Shown here piece after piece: positions 51,211-59,623 of a stretch of 64,000 nucleotides of DNA. This DNA is from Rhizobium sp. Root1203 (GTDB lineage: Bacteria > Pseudomonadota > Alphaproteobacteria > Rhizobiales > Rhizobiaceae). A model generated the notes under the pieces. The model ran no database searches. It was given only the letters and a program-made list of their open reading frames with translations, and was not told the origin of the DNA. Numbering within the stretch: the first letter of the stretch is position 1; the number at the start of each line of letters is the position of its first letter. The stretch lies in the NCBI RefSeq assembly GCF_001424945.1, contig NZ_LMCW01000069.1, positions 1 to 64,000 on the forward strand, in the 5' to 3' direction. The position numbers were made by a program, and so were the translations under genes.

Positions 51211-51707
51211 CGATGCTGGAATCCTACCTGTCGCTGAAGCCGGAATTCGAAATCGTCGCGATGGACAGCGACGACTGCCGCTCGGTTGCGGCCCTGCACG
51301 GCGAACGCTTTGCCCGCCCCTGGGGCGATGGCGAGTTCTATAGCCTTTTGACGCAAGGCACCGTCTTCGGGTTCGTGGCACGCCAGACCAATGCTTTCCT
51401 GAAGAAGCCGCTGCCAGGCTTCGTCCTTGCCCGCGAGGTCGCCGGCGAGGCCGAAATCCTGACCATCGCCGTGCAGGCGAAGGTGGCGCGGGCCGGCCTC
51501 GGCTGGCGGCTGATGCAGGCGGCGATGCGCGAGGCGAAGCTGCGCGGCGGCGAGAGCATGTTCCTAGAGGTCGACGATGGAAACGCCGCGGCGCTCGGCC
51601 TCTACCGCAAGCTCGGCTTCGAGAACGTGGGCGAACGTCGCGGATACTACAAGGATGCGAACGGTGCCGTTTCCAGGGCGCTTGTCATGAAGCGCGTTCT
51701 TCGCTAG
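51207..51707 (+). CDS. rimI: Ribosomal-protein-alanine N-acetyltransferase RimI-like
   Basis: A 166-residue GNAT with the acetyl-CoA loop QAKVARAGLGWRLMQAAM (about 90-107) and the RimI pattern EVDDGNAAALGLYRKLGFENVGERRGYY (about 118-145). RimI acetylates the N-terminal alanine of ribosomal protein S18 in E. coli. Coupling to tsaB by an ATGA overlap is the common bacterial arrangement and supports the name. The N-terminus is about 15 residues longer than in E. coli. Confidence 0.9.
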   Translation: MTMLESYLSLKPEFEIVAMDSDDCRSVAALHGERFARPWGDGEFYSLLTQGTVFGFVARQTNAFLKKPLPGFVLAREVAGEAEILTIAVQAKVARAGLGWRLMQAAMREAKLRGGESMFLEVDDGNAAALGLYRKLGFENVGERRGYYKDANGAVSRALVMKRVLR

Positions 51708-51743
51708 TTCCGTTGCTGAACGTTGACTATCGGAAGGCAGCTC

Positions 51744-52172
51744 ATGACTGACGTGGCCAAGACCCTTGAGGAGCTTTGCGCTGAACGCGGCATGCGCATG
51801 ACCGAGCAGCGCCGCGTCATCGCGCGCATTCTCGAGGAGTCCGAAGATCATCCCGACGTGGAAGAGCTCTATCGGCGCTCGGTGAAAGTGGATGCGAAGA
51901 TCTCGATTTCGACCGTCTACCGCACGGTCAAGCTGTTCGAGGACGCAGGAATCATCGCGCGCCACGACTTCCGTGACGGTCGTTCGCGCTACGAGACCGT
52001 GCCGGAGGAACACCACGACCACCTGATCGATCTGAAGACCGGGGTCGTCATCGAGTTCCGCTCGCCCGAGATCGAAGCGCTCCAGGAGCGGATCGCCCGT
52101 GAACACGGCTTCAAGCTCGTCGACCACCGGCTCGAGCTCTACGGCATCCCGCTCAAGAAGGACGAGCACTGA
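51744..52172 (+). CDS. fur: Fur-family metalloregulator (rhizobial Fur/Mur clade)
   Basis: The 142-residue repressor has the winged helix (TEQRRVIARILEESEDHPDVEELYRRS, ISISTVYRTVKLFEDAGII) and a dimerisation domain with metal ligands in PEEHHDHLIDL (about 88-98). It lacks the CxxC zinc motifs of E. coli Fur, as is usual in the alphaproteobacterial Fur/Mur group, where the sensed metal is often manganese (Mur) because iron control is done by RirA and Irr. I cannot assign the metal from sequence. GGAAGGCAGCTC precedes the ATG; the longer frame begins 7 codons earlier. Confidence 0.88.
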   Translation: MTDVAKTLEELCAERGMRMTEQRRVIARILEESEDHPDVEELYRRSVKVDAKISISTVYRTVKLFEDAGIIARHDFRDGRSRYETVPEEHHDHLIDLKTGVVIEFRSPEIEALQERIAREHGFKLVDHRLELYGIPLKKDEH

Positions 52173-52193
52173 GGTCATGAGTGCCGCCGTGGA

Positions 52194-53000
52194 GTGTTCG
52201 AGTTGATCGCCGGGCTGCGCGTCGCCCTTGCCGGTATCGTCATCCTTGTTGCCAGCATCCTGCTCATGCCCTGGCAGCTCCTCGCCTTGCGCTTCGACTG
52301 GAAGCTCCGGCGTCGGCTGCCGCGCGTCTGGCACCGCATCGTCTGCCGCTGCCTCGGCATCCGCATCCGTGTCCACGGCAAGATGGAAACGCACCGACCA
52401 TTGATGCTGTGCGCCAACCACTCGTCGTGGATGGACATCATGGTGCTCTCGGCGATCGCCGACGTCGCCTTCATCGCCAAGGTCGAGGTGCGGGACTGGC
52501 CGATCTTCGGGACGCTTGCCAAGCTGCAGAAGAGCGTCTTCGTCGTCCGCGAGGAAAAACGCAAGACCGGCCACCAGGCGAACGAGATCGCCGCCCGGAT
52601 GGCGGATGGCGAGATCGTGGTGCTTTTCCCGGAGGGCACAACGTCCGACGGAAACCGCCTGCTCGAGGTCAAATCCTCGCTCTTCGGCGCTGCGGCGATG
52701 GCCGTACCGGCATCGCCGACCGGCCTCGTCATCGTGCAGCCGGTTGCGGTCGCCTATACCGGCGTCCACGGCCTGCCGATGGGGCGGTATCATCGCCCGC
52801 TGGCATCATGGCCCGGCGATGTCGAGATGCTGCCGCATCTGAAGGATGTGCTGCGGTGCGGCGCGTTCGAGGTGGACGTCTGCTTTGGCGAGGCGGTCGA
52901 ATACGGCCCGGAAACCAATCGCAAGCAGGCCAGTGCGACGATTGCGCAACGCATTCGTTCCATGCTCGGAGACGCCCTGCGCGGCCGGAATATCGCCTGA
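52194..53000 (+). CDS. olsA: 1-Acyl-sn-glycerol-3-phosphate-type acyltransferase, probable OlsA
   Basis: A 268-residue PlsC-family membrane acyltransferase. The catalytic HX4D motif is NHSSWMDIM (about 77-85) and the phosphate-binding block is VLFPEGTTSDG (about 145-155); an N-terminal hydrophobic span covers about 5-30. In Sinorhizobium the plsC-like gene beside miaB is, to my recollection, olsA, which O-acylates lyso-ornithine lipid made by OlsB. Position supports that, but a glycerolipid acyltransferase (PlsC) cannot be excluded by sequence. The start is a GTG following GTGGA, 21 bp after the Fur-family gene. Confidence 0.82.
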   Translation: MFELIAGLRVALAGIVILVASILLMPWQLLALRFDWKLRRRLPRVWHRIVCRCLGIRIRVHGKMETHRPLMLCANHSSWMDIMVLSAIADVAFIAKVEVRDWPIFGTLAKLQKSVFVVREEKRKTGHQANEIAARMADGEIVVLFPEGTTSDGNRLLEVKSSLFGAAAMAVPASPTGLVIVQPVAVAYTGVHGLPMGRYHRPLASWPGDVEMLPHLKDVLRCGAFEVDVCFGEAVEYGPETNRKQASATIAQRIRSMLGDALRGRNIA

Positions 53001-53048
53001 GGCAAGATTTCCTTTTCTCGCGCGCCAAAAACCACTAAATAGCGCGCC

Positions 53049-54458
53049 ATGACCCACGACAGCGCCCTTCTTCCGGCCCCGGAGACCGATCTCCGCGATG
53101 GCAGCAACAGCCGCAAGGTTTTCATCAAGACCTACGGCTGTCAGATGAACGTCTACGACTCGACGCGCATGAGCGATGCGCTTGCCCGCGACGGCTACGA
53201 GCCGACCGAGGATATGGAAGAGGCCGACCTCGTCCTGCTGAATACTTGTCATATTCGCGAGAAGGCGGCGGAGAAGGTCTATTCGGCGCTCGGCCGCCTT
53301 CGCGATATGAAGAAGAAGCGCACCAGCGAGGGCCGCGAGTTCATGATCGGCGTTGCCGGTTGCGTTGCGCAGGCCGAAGGCGAGGAAATTCTCCGCCGCG
53401 CGCCGGCCGTCGATGTCGTCATCGGTCCGCAGACCTACCACCGGCTGCCGGAGGCGCTGCGCCGCGCCAAGGAAGGCCAGCGGATCGTCGATACCGAATA
53501 TGCACTCGAAGACAAGTTCGAGCACCTGCCGATCGCTGACAGGACCAGGATCCGCGCGCGCGGCGTCACCGCATTCCTGACGGTGCAGGAAGGCTGCGAC
53601 AAGTTTTGCACCTTCTGCGTCGTGCCCTATACGCGCGGCTCGGAAGTGTCGCGCCCAGTCAGCCAGATTGTCGAAGAGGCGCAGAAGCTCGTCGATGGCG
53701 GCGTGCGCGAGATCACGCTGCTCGGCCAAAACGTCAACGCCTGGCACGGAGCCGGTCCCAACGGGCAGGAGTGGACGCTTGGCGATCTGCTCTATCGGCT
53801 CGCGGAAATCCCCGGCCTTGCGCGTCTGCGCTATACGACCAGCCATCCGCGCGACATGGACGACCGCCTTATCGAGGCGCATCGCGACCTGCGCGCGCTG
53901 ATGCCATACCTGCACCTGCCGGTTCAGGCGGGTTCGGACCGCATCCTGAAAGCGATGAACCGGCGCCACACGGCGGCCGAATACCTGACATTGATCGAGC
54001 GCATCCGGACGGCCCGTCCCGATATCGCGCTGTCGGGCGATTTCATCGTCGGTTTTCCGGGGGAGACAGACCAGGATTTTGAGGATACACTCCGCCTGGT
54101 AGAAGAGGTGCGCTATGCACAAGCCTTCTCCTTTAAATACTCGACTCGGCCGGGTACTCCCGGTGCGGAACTGAAGGACCAGGTGCCCGAAGAGATCAAG
54201 GCAGAACGACTCGAACGCCTGCAGGCGCTTCTCCTGAAGCAGCAGCAGGAATTTGCCGAATCCTGTATCGGAAAGACGATCGAACTGTTGCTTGAAAAGC
54301 CCGGTCGCATGCCAGAACAACTTATCGGCCGTTCTCCCTGGCTTCAGTCCGTGAATGTTGATGCAAAAGCATCGCAAATCGGTGACATTATTAAAGTGCG
54401 AATCACCGGAACCGGAACCAACAGCCTGTTTGCCGAGATTGCAGAGGCTGAGGTCTAA
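53049..54458 (+). CDS. miaB: tRNA-2-methylthio-N6-isopentenyladenosine37 synthase
   Basis: The 469-residue radical SAM methylthiotransferase adds a methylthio group to i6A37 of tRNAs. The N-terminal MTTase domain has three cluster Cys in YGCQMNVYDS, LNTCHIREKA and AGCVAQAEG; the radical SAM motif is GCDKFCTFC near 182-190; and a C-terminal TRAM domain ends near 465. It needs two 4Fe-4S clusters, probably supplied via NfuA. It lies 48 bp after the acyltransferase gene. Confidence 0.97.
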   Translation: MTHDSALLPAPETDLRDGSNSRKVFIKTYGCQMNVYDSTRMSDALARDGYEPTEDMEEADLVLLNTCHIREKAAEKVYSALGRLRDMKKKRTSEGREFMIGVAGCVAQAEGEEILRRAPAVDVVIGPQTYHRLPEALRRAKEGQRIVDTEYALEDKFEHLPIADRTRIRARGVTAFLTVQEGCDKFCTFCVVPYTRGSEVSRPVSQIVEEAQKLVDGGVREITLLGQNVNAWHGAGPNGQEWTLGDLLYRLAEIPGLARLRYTTSHPRDMDDRLIEAHRDLRALMPYLHLPVQAGSDRILKAMNRRHTAAEYLTLIERIRTARPDIALSGDFIVGFPGETDQDFEDTLRLVEEVRYAQAFSFKYSTRPGTPGAELKDQVPEEIKAERLERLQALLLKQQQEFAESCIGKTIELLLEKPGRMPEQLIGRSPWLQSVNVDAKASQIGDIIKVRITGTGTNSLFAEIAEAEV

Positions 54459-54477
54459 ACCCAAGGAGCTCGACCGC

Positions 54478-55530
54478 TTGAACGGACAAGAATTGGTTTC
54501 TTCTTCACCGCGCCACCCACGCATCGCGAGCGACGCCAATCACTTTATTCTGACGTTCGAGAACAATCGGTTCGCCAGCGAGCTGTTTGGTCAATTCGAC
54601 CAGAACCTCAAGCTCCTCGAGGAACGCCTGAACATCGATGCACGAGCGCGTGGCAATTCGGTTGTCATATCCGGGGACATCGTCACCACCAATCAGGCGC
54701 GTCGCACGCTCGACTATCTCTATGAGAAACTCCAGAAGGGCGGCAGCGTGGAACGTTCCGACGTCGAAGGCGCAATTCGCATGGCGGTGGCCGCCGACGA
54801 TCAGCTGAGCCTGCCGACGATGGAGAAGAAGGCCAAGCTGACGATGGCCCAGGTTTCGACGCGCAAGAAGACCATCATCGCCCGCACGCCGACCCAGGAT
54901 GCCTATCTCAGGGCACTCGAGCGGGCCGAACTCGTGTTCGGCGTCGGTCCGGCCGGGACCGGCAAGACCTATCTCGCCGTCGCGCACGCCGCCCAGCTCC
55001 TCGAACGCGGTGTCGTGGAGAAAATCATCCTTTCGCGTCCGGCCGTCGAAGCCGGCGAGCGCCTCGGGTTCCTGCCGGGCGACATGAAGGAGAAGGTCGA
55101 TCCCTATCTCCGTCCGCTCTATGACGCGCTCTATGACATGATGCCGGCCGACAAGGTCGACCGGGCGATTACCGCCGGGGTCATCGAAATTGCGCCGCTC
55201 GCCTTCATGCGTGGTCGTACGCTGGCGAACGCCGCCGTGATCCTCGATGAAGCGCAGAACACCACATCGATGCAGATGAAGATGTTTCTGACGCGTCTCG
55301 GTGAGAATTCGCGCATGATCGTGACCGGTGACCCGAGCCAGATCGACTTGCCGCGCGGCGTCAAATCCGGCCTCGTCGAGGCATTGCAACTGCTGAACGG
55401 CGTCGAGGGCATCTCGATCGTCCGCTTCAAGGATACCGACGTCGTGCGCCATCCGCTCGTCGGGCGTATCGTCAGGGCCTACGATGCCACCTATGCGACG
55501 GAAACTGCAGAGGTCATCCGGCAGGACTGA
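54478..55530 (+). CDS. phoH: PhoH-like ATPase
   Basis: A 350-residue PhoH family protein with Walker A GPAGTGKTYLAVAHA (about 158-172) and Walker B AAVILDEAQNTTSMQMK (about 250-266). The N-terminal part resembles an RNA-binding/KH-like region. Family members are linked to rRNA maturation with YbeY. The start is TTG with AAGGAG 9 nt upstream; a longer frame runs back into miaB. The stop shares a base with the ybeY ATG (TGATG), supporting joint function. Confidence 0.93.
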   Translation: MNGQELVSSSPRHPRIASDANHFILTFENNRFASELFGQFDQNLKLLEERLNIDARARGNSVVISGDIVTTNQARRTLDYLYEKLQKGGSVERSDVEGAIRMAVAADDQLSLPTMEKKAKLTMAQVSTRKKTIIARTPTQDAYLRALERAELVFGVGPAGTGKTYLAVAHAAQLLERGVVEKIILSRPAVEAGERLGFLPGDMKEKVDPYLRPLYDALYDMMPADKVDRAITAGVIEIAPLAFMRGRTLANAAVILDEAQNTTSMQMKMFLTRLGENSRMIVTGDPSQIDLPRGVKSGLVEALQLLNGVEGISIVRFKDTDVVRHPLVGRIVRAYDATYATETAEVIRQD

Positions 55531-56045
55531 TGGCGGAACTCGATATCCAGATCAGCATCGAGGAGGGCAACTGGCCCTCCGAGGAGGCCTTGCATACATT
55601 GGCGGACCGCGTGCTGGAAACGGCTGCCTCCTATCTTCGCGAGACCGAAAAGCAACCGTTTCCGAAAATGGTGCCGGAAGTCTCGATCGTCTTTACCGAC
55701 GATGCGTCGATTCAGGACATCAATGCGGAATGGCGCGGCAAGGACAAGGCGACGAATGTGCTTTCGTTTCCGGCCTTTCCGGTTCAACCGGGCAAGGTTC
55801 CGGGACCGATGCTCGGTGATATCATCATTGCCAGGGAGACCGTGGAGCGTGAGGCTGTCGAGCTTGAGAAGAGCTTCGACGACCACCTGACGCACCTTCT
55901 GGTGCATGGATTCTTGCATCTATTTGGCTACGATCATAATAATGATGCAGAAGCCGAGAGAATGGAGGGGCTGGAGACTCGCATTCTGGCGATACTCGGC
56001 CTATCTGACCCATACGAGGGTCAAGACCTTAAAATGGAACCATGA
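55530..56045 (+). CDS. ybeY: Endoribonuclease YbeY (16S rRNA maturation)
   Basis: The 171-residue metallo-enzyme has the three-His zinc motif HGFLHLFGYDH (about 126-136) and the upstream strand RGKDKATNVLSFP. It takes part in 16S 3'-end maturation and ribosome quality control, and in Sinorhizobium YbeY affects sRNA regulation. It overlaps phoH by one base and the CorC-like gene by 4 bp. Confidence 0.96.
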   Translation: MAELDIQISIEEGNWPSEEALHTLADRVLETAASYLRETEKQPFPKMVPEVSIVFTDDASIQDINAEWRGKDKATNVLSFPAFPVQPGKVPGPMLGDIIIARETVEREAVELEKSFDDHLTHLLVHGFLHLFGYDHNNDAEAERMEGLETRILAILGLSDPYEGQDLKMEP

Positions 56046-57190
56046 GCGACTTTACGACGAGACCGGCCACCGAGGCCAAGGACGCCGACCAATCTTCCTC
56101 CGACGAAGGTGGCAGTAGTAGCAGGCAGTCCGGACGATCCCAATCCTTCTGGTCGCGCGCAGCACGCATCCTGAGGCCGCAGCAAGGTTCGCGCCTCCGC
56201 GAGGATTTTGCCGATGCGCTGATGACCGACGCGGCCGAAGGCGACGTCTTTTCGCCCGATGAGCGGGCGATGCTGCACAACATCCTGCGCTTTCGCGAAG
56301 TTCGCGTCGCCGACGTGATGGTGCCGCGCGCCGATATCGAGGCCGTGGACCAGAACATCACCATCGGCGAACTGATGATCCTGTTCGAAGAATCCGGCCG
56401 CTCCCGCATGCCTGTCTATGCCGAGACGCTGGATGATCCGCGGGGTATGGTGCACATCCGCGACCTTCTGTCCTATGTCGCCAAGCAGGCGCGCAACAAG
56501 CGTCGAGGCAGCGCCAAGCTGACCAAGGCGACACAGCCGATCGTCGAGGTTTCACCGGAGCACCTTCAGAAGATGCCGCGTTCGGCCAAGCCGAACTTCG
56601 ATCTTGCCCGTGTCGACCTGCGGAAGACGGTCGCCGAGGCCGGGATCATCCGCAAGATCCTGTTCGTACCGCCATCGATGCTCGCCTCCGACCTTTTGCG
56701 CCGCATGCAGGTGAACCGGACGCAGATGGCGCTCGTCATCGACGAATATGGCGGCACCGACGGCCTTGCCTCGCACGAGGACATCGTCGAGATGGTCGTC
56801 GGCGACATCGACGACGAGCACGATGACGAAGAAGTGATGTTCAAGCGGGTTTCCGAGGATATGTTCGTCGCCGATGCGCGCGTCGAACTCGAGGAGATCG
56901 CGGAAGCCATCGGACCGGATTTCGACATTGCCGAGCAGGTCGACGAAGTCGATACGCTGGGTGGGCTGATTTTCTCCGAACTCGGACGCATTCCGGTCCG
57001 CGGTGAGGTCGTACAGGCGCTCCCGGGTTTCGAATTCCACATTCTTGACGCCGACCCCCGCCGCATCAAGCGCGTCCGCATTACCCGCAAACGCCAGGCG
57101 ATCCGCCGCCGCGTCAAGGCGGACGGCGACGGCGCCTCGGGTTCCGACCATGGCGACGACCGGCAAGCCGAAGTCCCCACGACAAACTGA
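56042..57190 (+). CDS. CorC/HlyC-type CBS-domain protein
   Basis: The 382-residue cytosolic protein has two CBS domains (about 75-200; VADVMVPRADIEAVD, SRMPVYAETLDDPRGMVH and MALVIDEYGGTDGLASHEDI). A C-terminal CorC_HlyC domain follows (about 265-345; ARVELEEIAEAIGPDFD, TLGGLIFSELGRIPVRGE). It is related to CorC, implicated in Mg/Co efflux, and to proteins misnamed hemolysins. The first about 40 residues and last about 25 are low-complexity. Gene order ybeY-corC-lnt matches many Proteobacteria. Confidence 0.92.
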   Translation: MSDFTTRPATEAKDADQSSSDEGGSSSRQSGRSQSFWSRAARILRPQQGSRLREDFADALMTDAAEGDVFSPDERAMLHNILRFREVRVADVMVPRADIEAVDQNITIGELMILFEESGRSRMPVYAETLDDPRGMVHIRDLLSYVAKQARNKRRGSAKLTKATQPIVEVSPEHLQKMPRSAKPNFDLARVDLRKTVAEAGIIRKILFVPPSMLASDLLRRMQVNRTQMALVIDEYGGTDGLASHEDIVEMVVGDIDDEHDDEEVMFKRVSEDMFVADARVELEEIAEAIGPDFDIAEQVDEVDTLGGLIFSELGRIPVRGEVVQALPGFEFHILDADPRRIKRVRITRKRQAIRRRVKADGDGASGSDHGDDRQAEVPTTN

Positions 57191-57267
57191 TCGCTGCAAA
57201 CCACGACAAGCGGCGGCTTTTTTGAAAGACTGCGACCTCAGTTGATTCGCGGCTTGATGGAGTGGGC

Positions 57268-58872
57268 ATGGAGCGGCTTGCGGACAGGATTATCCTGGCC
57301 TGGGGTTTCAAGAGAGTGCTGCTGGCAGTCCTTGCGGGGGCCTTCGGCGTTCTGGCTCTGCCGCCGATCGGCTTCTTCGCAGCGATGTTCGTGTCGTTCA
57401 CGCTGCTGGTGTGGCTCGTCGACGGTGCCGCCGCTGCTCCAAACAGCAGCCTTGTCGGGCGCCTCTGGCCCTCCTTCGTCACCGGCTGGCTCTTCGGCTT
57501 CGGCTACTTCATTGCCGGACTCTGGTGGCTCGGCCATGCCCTGATGATCGATGCCGAGGAGTTTGCCTGGGCGCTGCCGCTGGCGATCTTCGGCCTGCCG
57601 GCCGTTCTGGCGATCTTCTACGGCGCGGCGACCGCGCTCGCGCGCATTCTCTGGTCGGACGGCGTCGGACGGATTGCGGCGCTGGGAGCGAGCTTCGGCC
57701 TTTTGGAATGGGCAAGGAGCGTCCTCTTCACCGGCTTCCCCTGGAACGCCATCGGCTACGGAATGACGCCGGTTCCGCTGATGATGCAGTCGGCACATGT
57801 CATCGGCATCATGGGGATCACAGCGCTCTCCGTCTTCATTTTTGCGGCGCCCGCGCTGCTCGGTACCAAGCAGGGGGCAAGAGTCGGCGTACCGCTCGCC
57901 ATGCTGCTTTTCGCGGCCCATCTAGGCTATGGAGCCTACGTGCTTTATGGGAGCCCCGCGCCCCGCGTACCGGCCGCCGACAAGAGCGCGATCGTTCGCC
58001 TGGTGCAGCCGATGATCGACCAGACGGCCAAGATGGATACCGACGGCGACCGCGCGGCGATCTTCGAGAAGCACCTCAGACTATCCGCCGAAGCGCCGAA
58101 GGAGGGCGGCAGGAAGCCCGACATCATCGTCTGGCCTGAGACCGCCATCCCCTTCATCCTGACGGACAACCAGGATGCCCTCACCCGGATCGCCGATACG
58201 CTGGACGACAACCAGGTCCTGATAGCCGGCGCGGTGCGGGCGGAAGACATGGGCCCCGGCAATCCGCCCCGATACTACAATTCGATCTACGTCATCGACG
58301 GCCACGGGCAGATCGTGGCTGCGTCCGACAAGGTGCATCTCGTGCCGTTTGGCGAATACATGCCGTTCGAGAGCGTGCTGAACCAGTTCGGCATACAGAA
58401 TGTGGTCGAGATGCCGGGCGGCTTCTCCGCCGCCGCGACGCGCCAACTGTTGACGCTTCCAAGCGGCCTCAAGCTCTACCCGCTCGTCTGTTACGAAATC
58501 ATCTTCCCTGACGAGATGACGGGCGATATCGGCGCGGCTTCGGCGATACTGAATATCACAAACGATGCCTGGTTCGGTGCGACGCCCGGCCCTTACCAAC
58601 ATTTCCTGCAGGCGCGCGTTCGCGCCGTCGAAACCGGGATGCCGCTGATTCGCGACGGAAACAGCGGGATTTCAGCACTGGTAAACCCGCGCGGGGAAAT
58701 TATTGCCGGTCTTGCGCTCAATGAAACCGGCTTTGTCGATGCAACCCTCGATGGATTCCGGCCTGCGGGCAATCCCCCGCGTTCGCGCCAGGCGTACTTC
58801 TGGTTGATCGAGATACTTCTGTTTGCAATTGCATCCGGCTCGCGCGCTGGTTTTATTTTCAAGCCGAATTGA
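57268..58872 (+). CDS. lnt: Apolipoprotein N-acyltransferase (Lnt; ActA)
   Basis: The 534-residue inner-membrane enzyme adds the third acyl chain to lipoproteins. The N-terminal half has about six spans. The nitrilase-type catalytic triad is Glu291 (WPETAIPF), Lys355 (DKVHLVPFGEYMPFE) and Cys408 (LVCYEIIFPDE). In Sinorhizobium the orthologue is known as actA, required for acid tolerance. The ATG of MERLADR has GGAG upstream; a GTG two codons earlier is possible. phrR follows after 150 bp. Confidence 0.96.
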   Translation: MERLADRIILAWGFKRVLLAVLAGAFGVLALPPIGFFAAMFVSFTLLVWLVDGAAAAPNSSLVGRLWPSFVTGWLFGFGYFIAGLWWLGHALMIDAEEFAWALPLAIFGLPAVLAIFYGAATALARILWSDGVGRIAALGASFGLLEWARSVLFTGFPWNAIGYGMTPVPLMMQSAHVIGIMGITALSVFIFAAPALLGTKQGARVGVPLAMLLFAAHLGYGAYVLYGSPAPRVPAADKSAIVRLVQPMIDQTAKMDTDGDRAAIFEKHLRLSAEAPKEGGRKPDIIVWPETAIPFILTDNQDALTRIADTLDDNQVLIAGAVRAEDMGPGNPPRYYNSIYVIDGHGQIVAASDKVHLVPFGEYMPFESVLNQFGIQNVVEMPGGFSAAATRQLLTLPSGLKLYPLVCYEIIFPDEMTGDIGAASAILNITNDAWFGATPGPYQHFLQARVRAVETGMPLIRDGNSGISALVNPRGEIIAGLALNETGFVDATLDGFRPAGNPPRSRQAYFWLIEILLFAIASGSRAGFIFKPN

Positions 58873-58982
58873 CCCAAAACCCCTAAAATTGCATAGTGGT
58901 TACGATCGGCGTTCTTAACGTAGGGTTCAAGGTGTATGATGGAAACTTTGCAACGTGGCGTTTTGAGGATGGGTTCGGGCAT

Positions 58983-58998
58983 GCCGGTTTGAACCGGC
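58983..58998. promoter_or_regulatory. Palindrome upstream of phrR, candidate operator
   Basis: GCCGGTT (58983-58989) and AACCGGC (58992-58998) form a perfect inverted repeat around TG, 24 bp before the phrR ATG. The position suits autoregulation by the HTH protein it precedes or a leader hairpin; binding is inferred. Confidence 0.5.
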
Positions 58999-59022
58999 TG
59001 AAATTATTGTTAGGGTAGCACC

Positions 59023-59442
59023 ATGATTGAGAACAAGAAAAAGCCGAACCCGATCGACATCCATGTGGGCAGTCGCATTCGCCTTCGACGGACCATGCTT
59101 GGGATGAGTCAGGAAAAGCTTGGGGAAAGCCTGGGTATTACCTTCCAGCAGATCCAGAAATACGAAAAGGGCACCAACCGAGTGGGTGCCAGCCGACTTC
59201 AGAATATCTCCAGCATTCTGAACGTGCCTGTCTCCTTTTTCTTCGAAGATGCGCCGGGCGACCAGTCCGGCGGGGTCTCCGGCATGGCCGAGGCTTCGAG
59301 TTCCAACTACGTGGTGGATTTCCTCTCCTCCTCCGAAGGCCTTCAGCTGAACCGCGCCTTCGTCAAGATCACGGACCCGAAGGTTCGCCGCAAAGTGGTC
59401 GAACTCGTGAAGGCCCTGGCTGCCGAAGCCGACAGCGAATAA
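59023..59442 (+). CDS. phrR: XRE-family transcriptional regulator PhrR/PraR
   Basis: The 139-residue regulator has a Cro/CI-type HTH (about 15-70: IHVGSRIRLRRTMLGMSQEKLGESLG, TFQQIQKYEKGTNRVGASRL). Its C-terminal helical part (about 105-137) probably dimerises. Orthologues include PhrR of Sinorhizobium, a low-pH and stress-inducible gene downstream of actA, and PraR of Rhizobium leguminosarum, which represses biofilm and attachment genes. Position after lnt/actA supports this. It has its own terminator before metK. Confidence 0.88.
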   Translation: MIENKKKPNPIDIHVGSRIRLRRTMLGMSQEKLGESLGITFQQIQKYEKGTNRVGASRLQNISSILNVPVSFFFEDAPGDQSGGVSGMAEASSSNYVVDFLSSSEGLQLNRAFVKITDPKVRRKVVELVKALAAEADSE

Positions 59443-59469
59443 GCACCCCTCAAAAACTGGCTTTACGGG

Positions 59470-59496
59470 AAAGCGGTCGCATCGGCCGCTTTTTTG
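59470..59496 (+). terminator. Rho-independent terminator after phrR
   Basis: AAAGCGGTC (59470-59478) pairs with GGCCGCTTT (59484-59492), one G-T pair, loop GCATC, followed by a run of T. It separates phrR from metK. Confidence 0.92.
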
Positions 59497-59623
59497 CGTT
59501 TTTTGGGCATAATTTGCCACCTTACGGCAGATATAAAGATATATTTATGTCCTTCTGCGCTTGTTTTTCGGACCCGAAATGGGTACCTACTACGCAGCTT
59601 TATTCTTTGAGGGGAATCCCGAT
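59497..59623 (+). promoter_or_regulatory. metK promoter and leader region
   Basis: 127 bp between the phrR terminator and the metK ATG. The left half is AT-rich, with the inverted word pair ATAAA-GATATA-TTTAT (about 59533-59548), and the right half contains GAGGGGAAT as ribosome-binding site. Reading frames stay open through the leader, but no SAM riboswitch class I know matches. It must hold the metK promoter. Confidence 0.5.

Noticed and set aside
59443..59623. SAM riboswitch before metK
   Set aside because: No SAM-I, SAM-II or SAM/SAH consensus could be matched by eye; only a terminator and an unassigned leader are supported.
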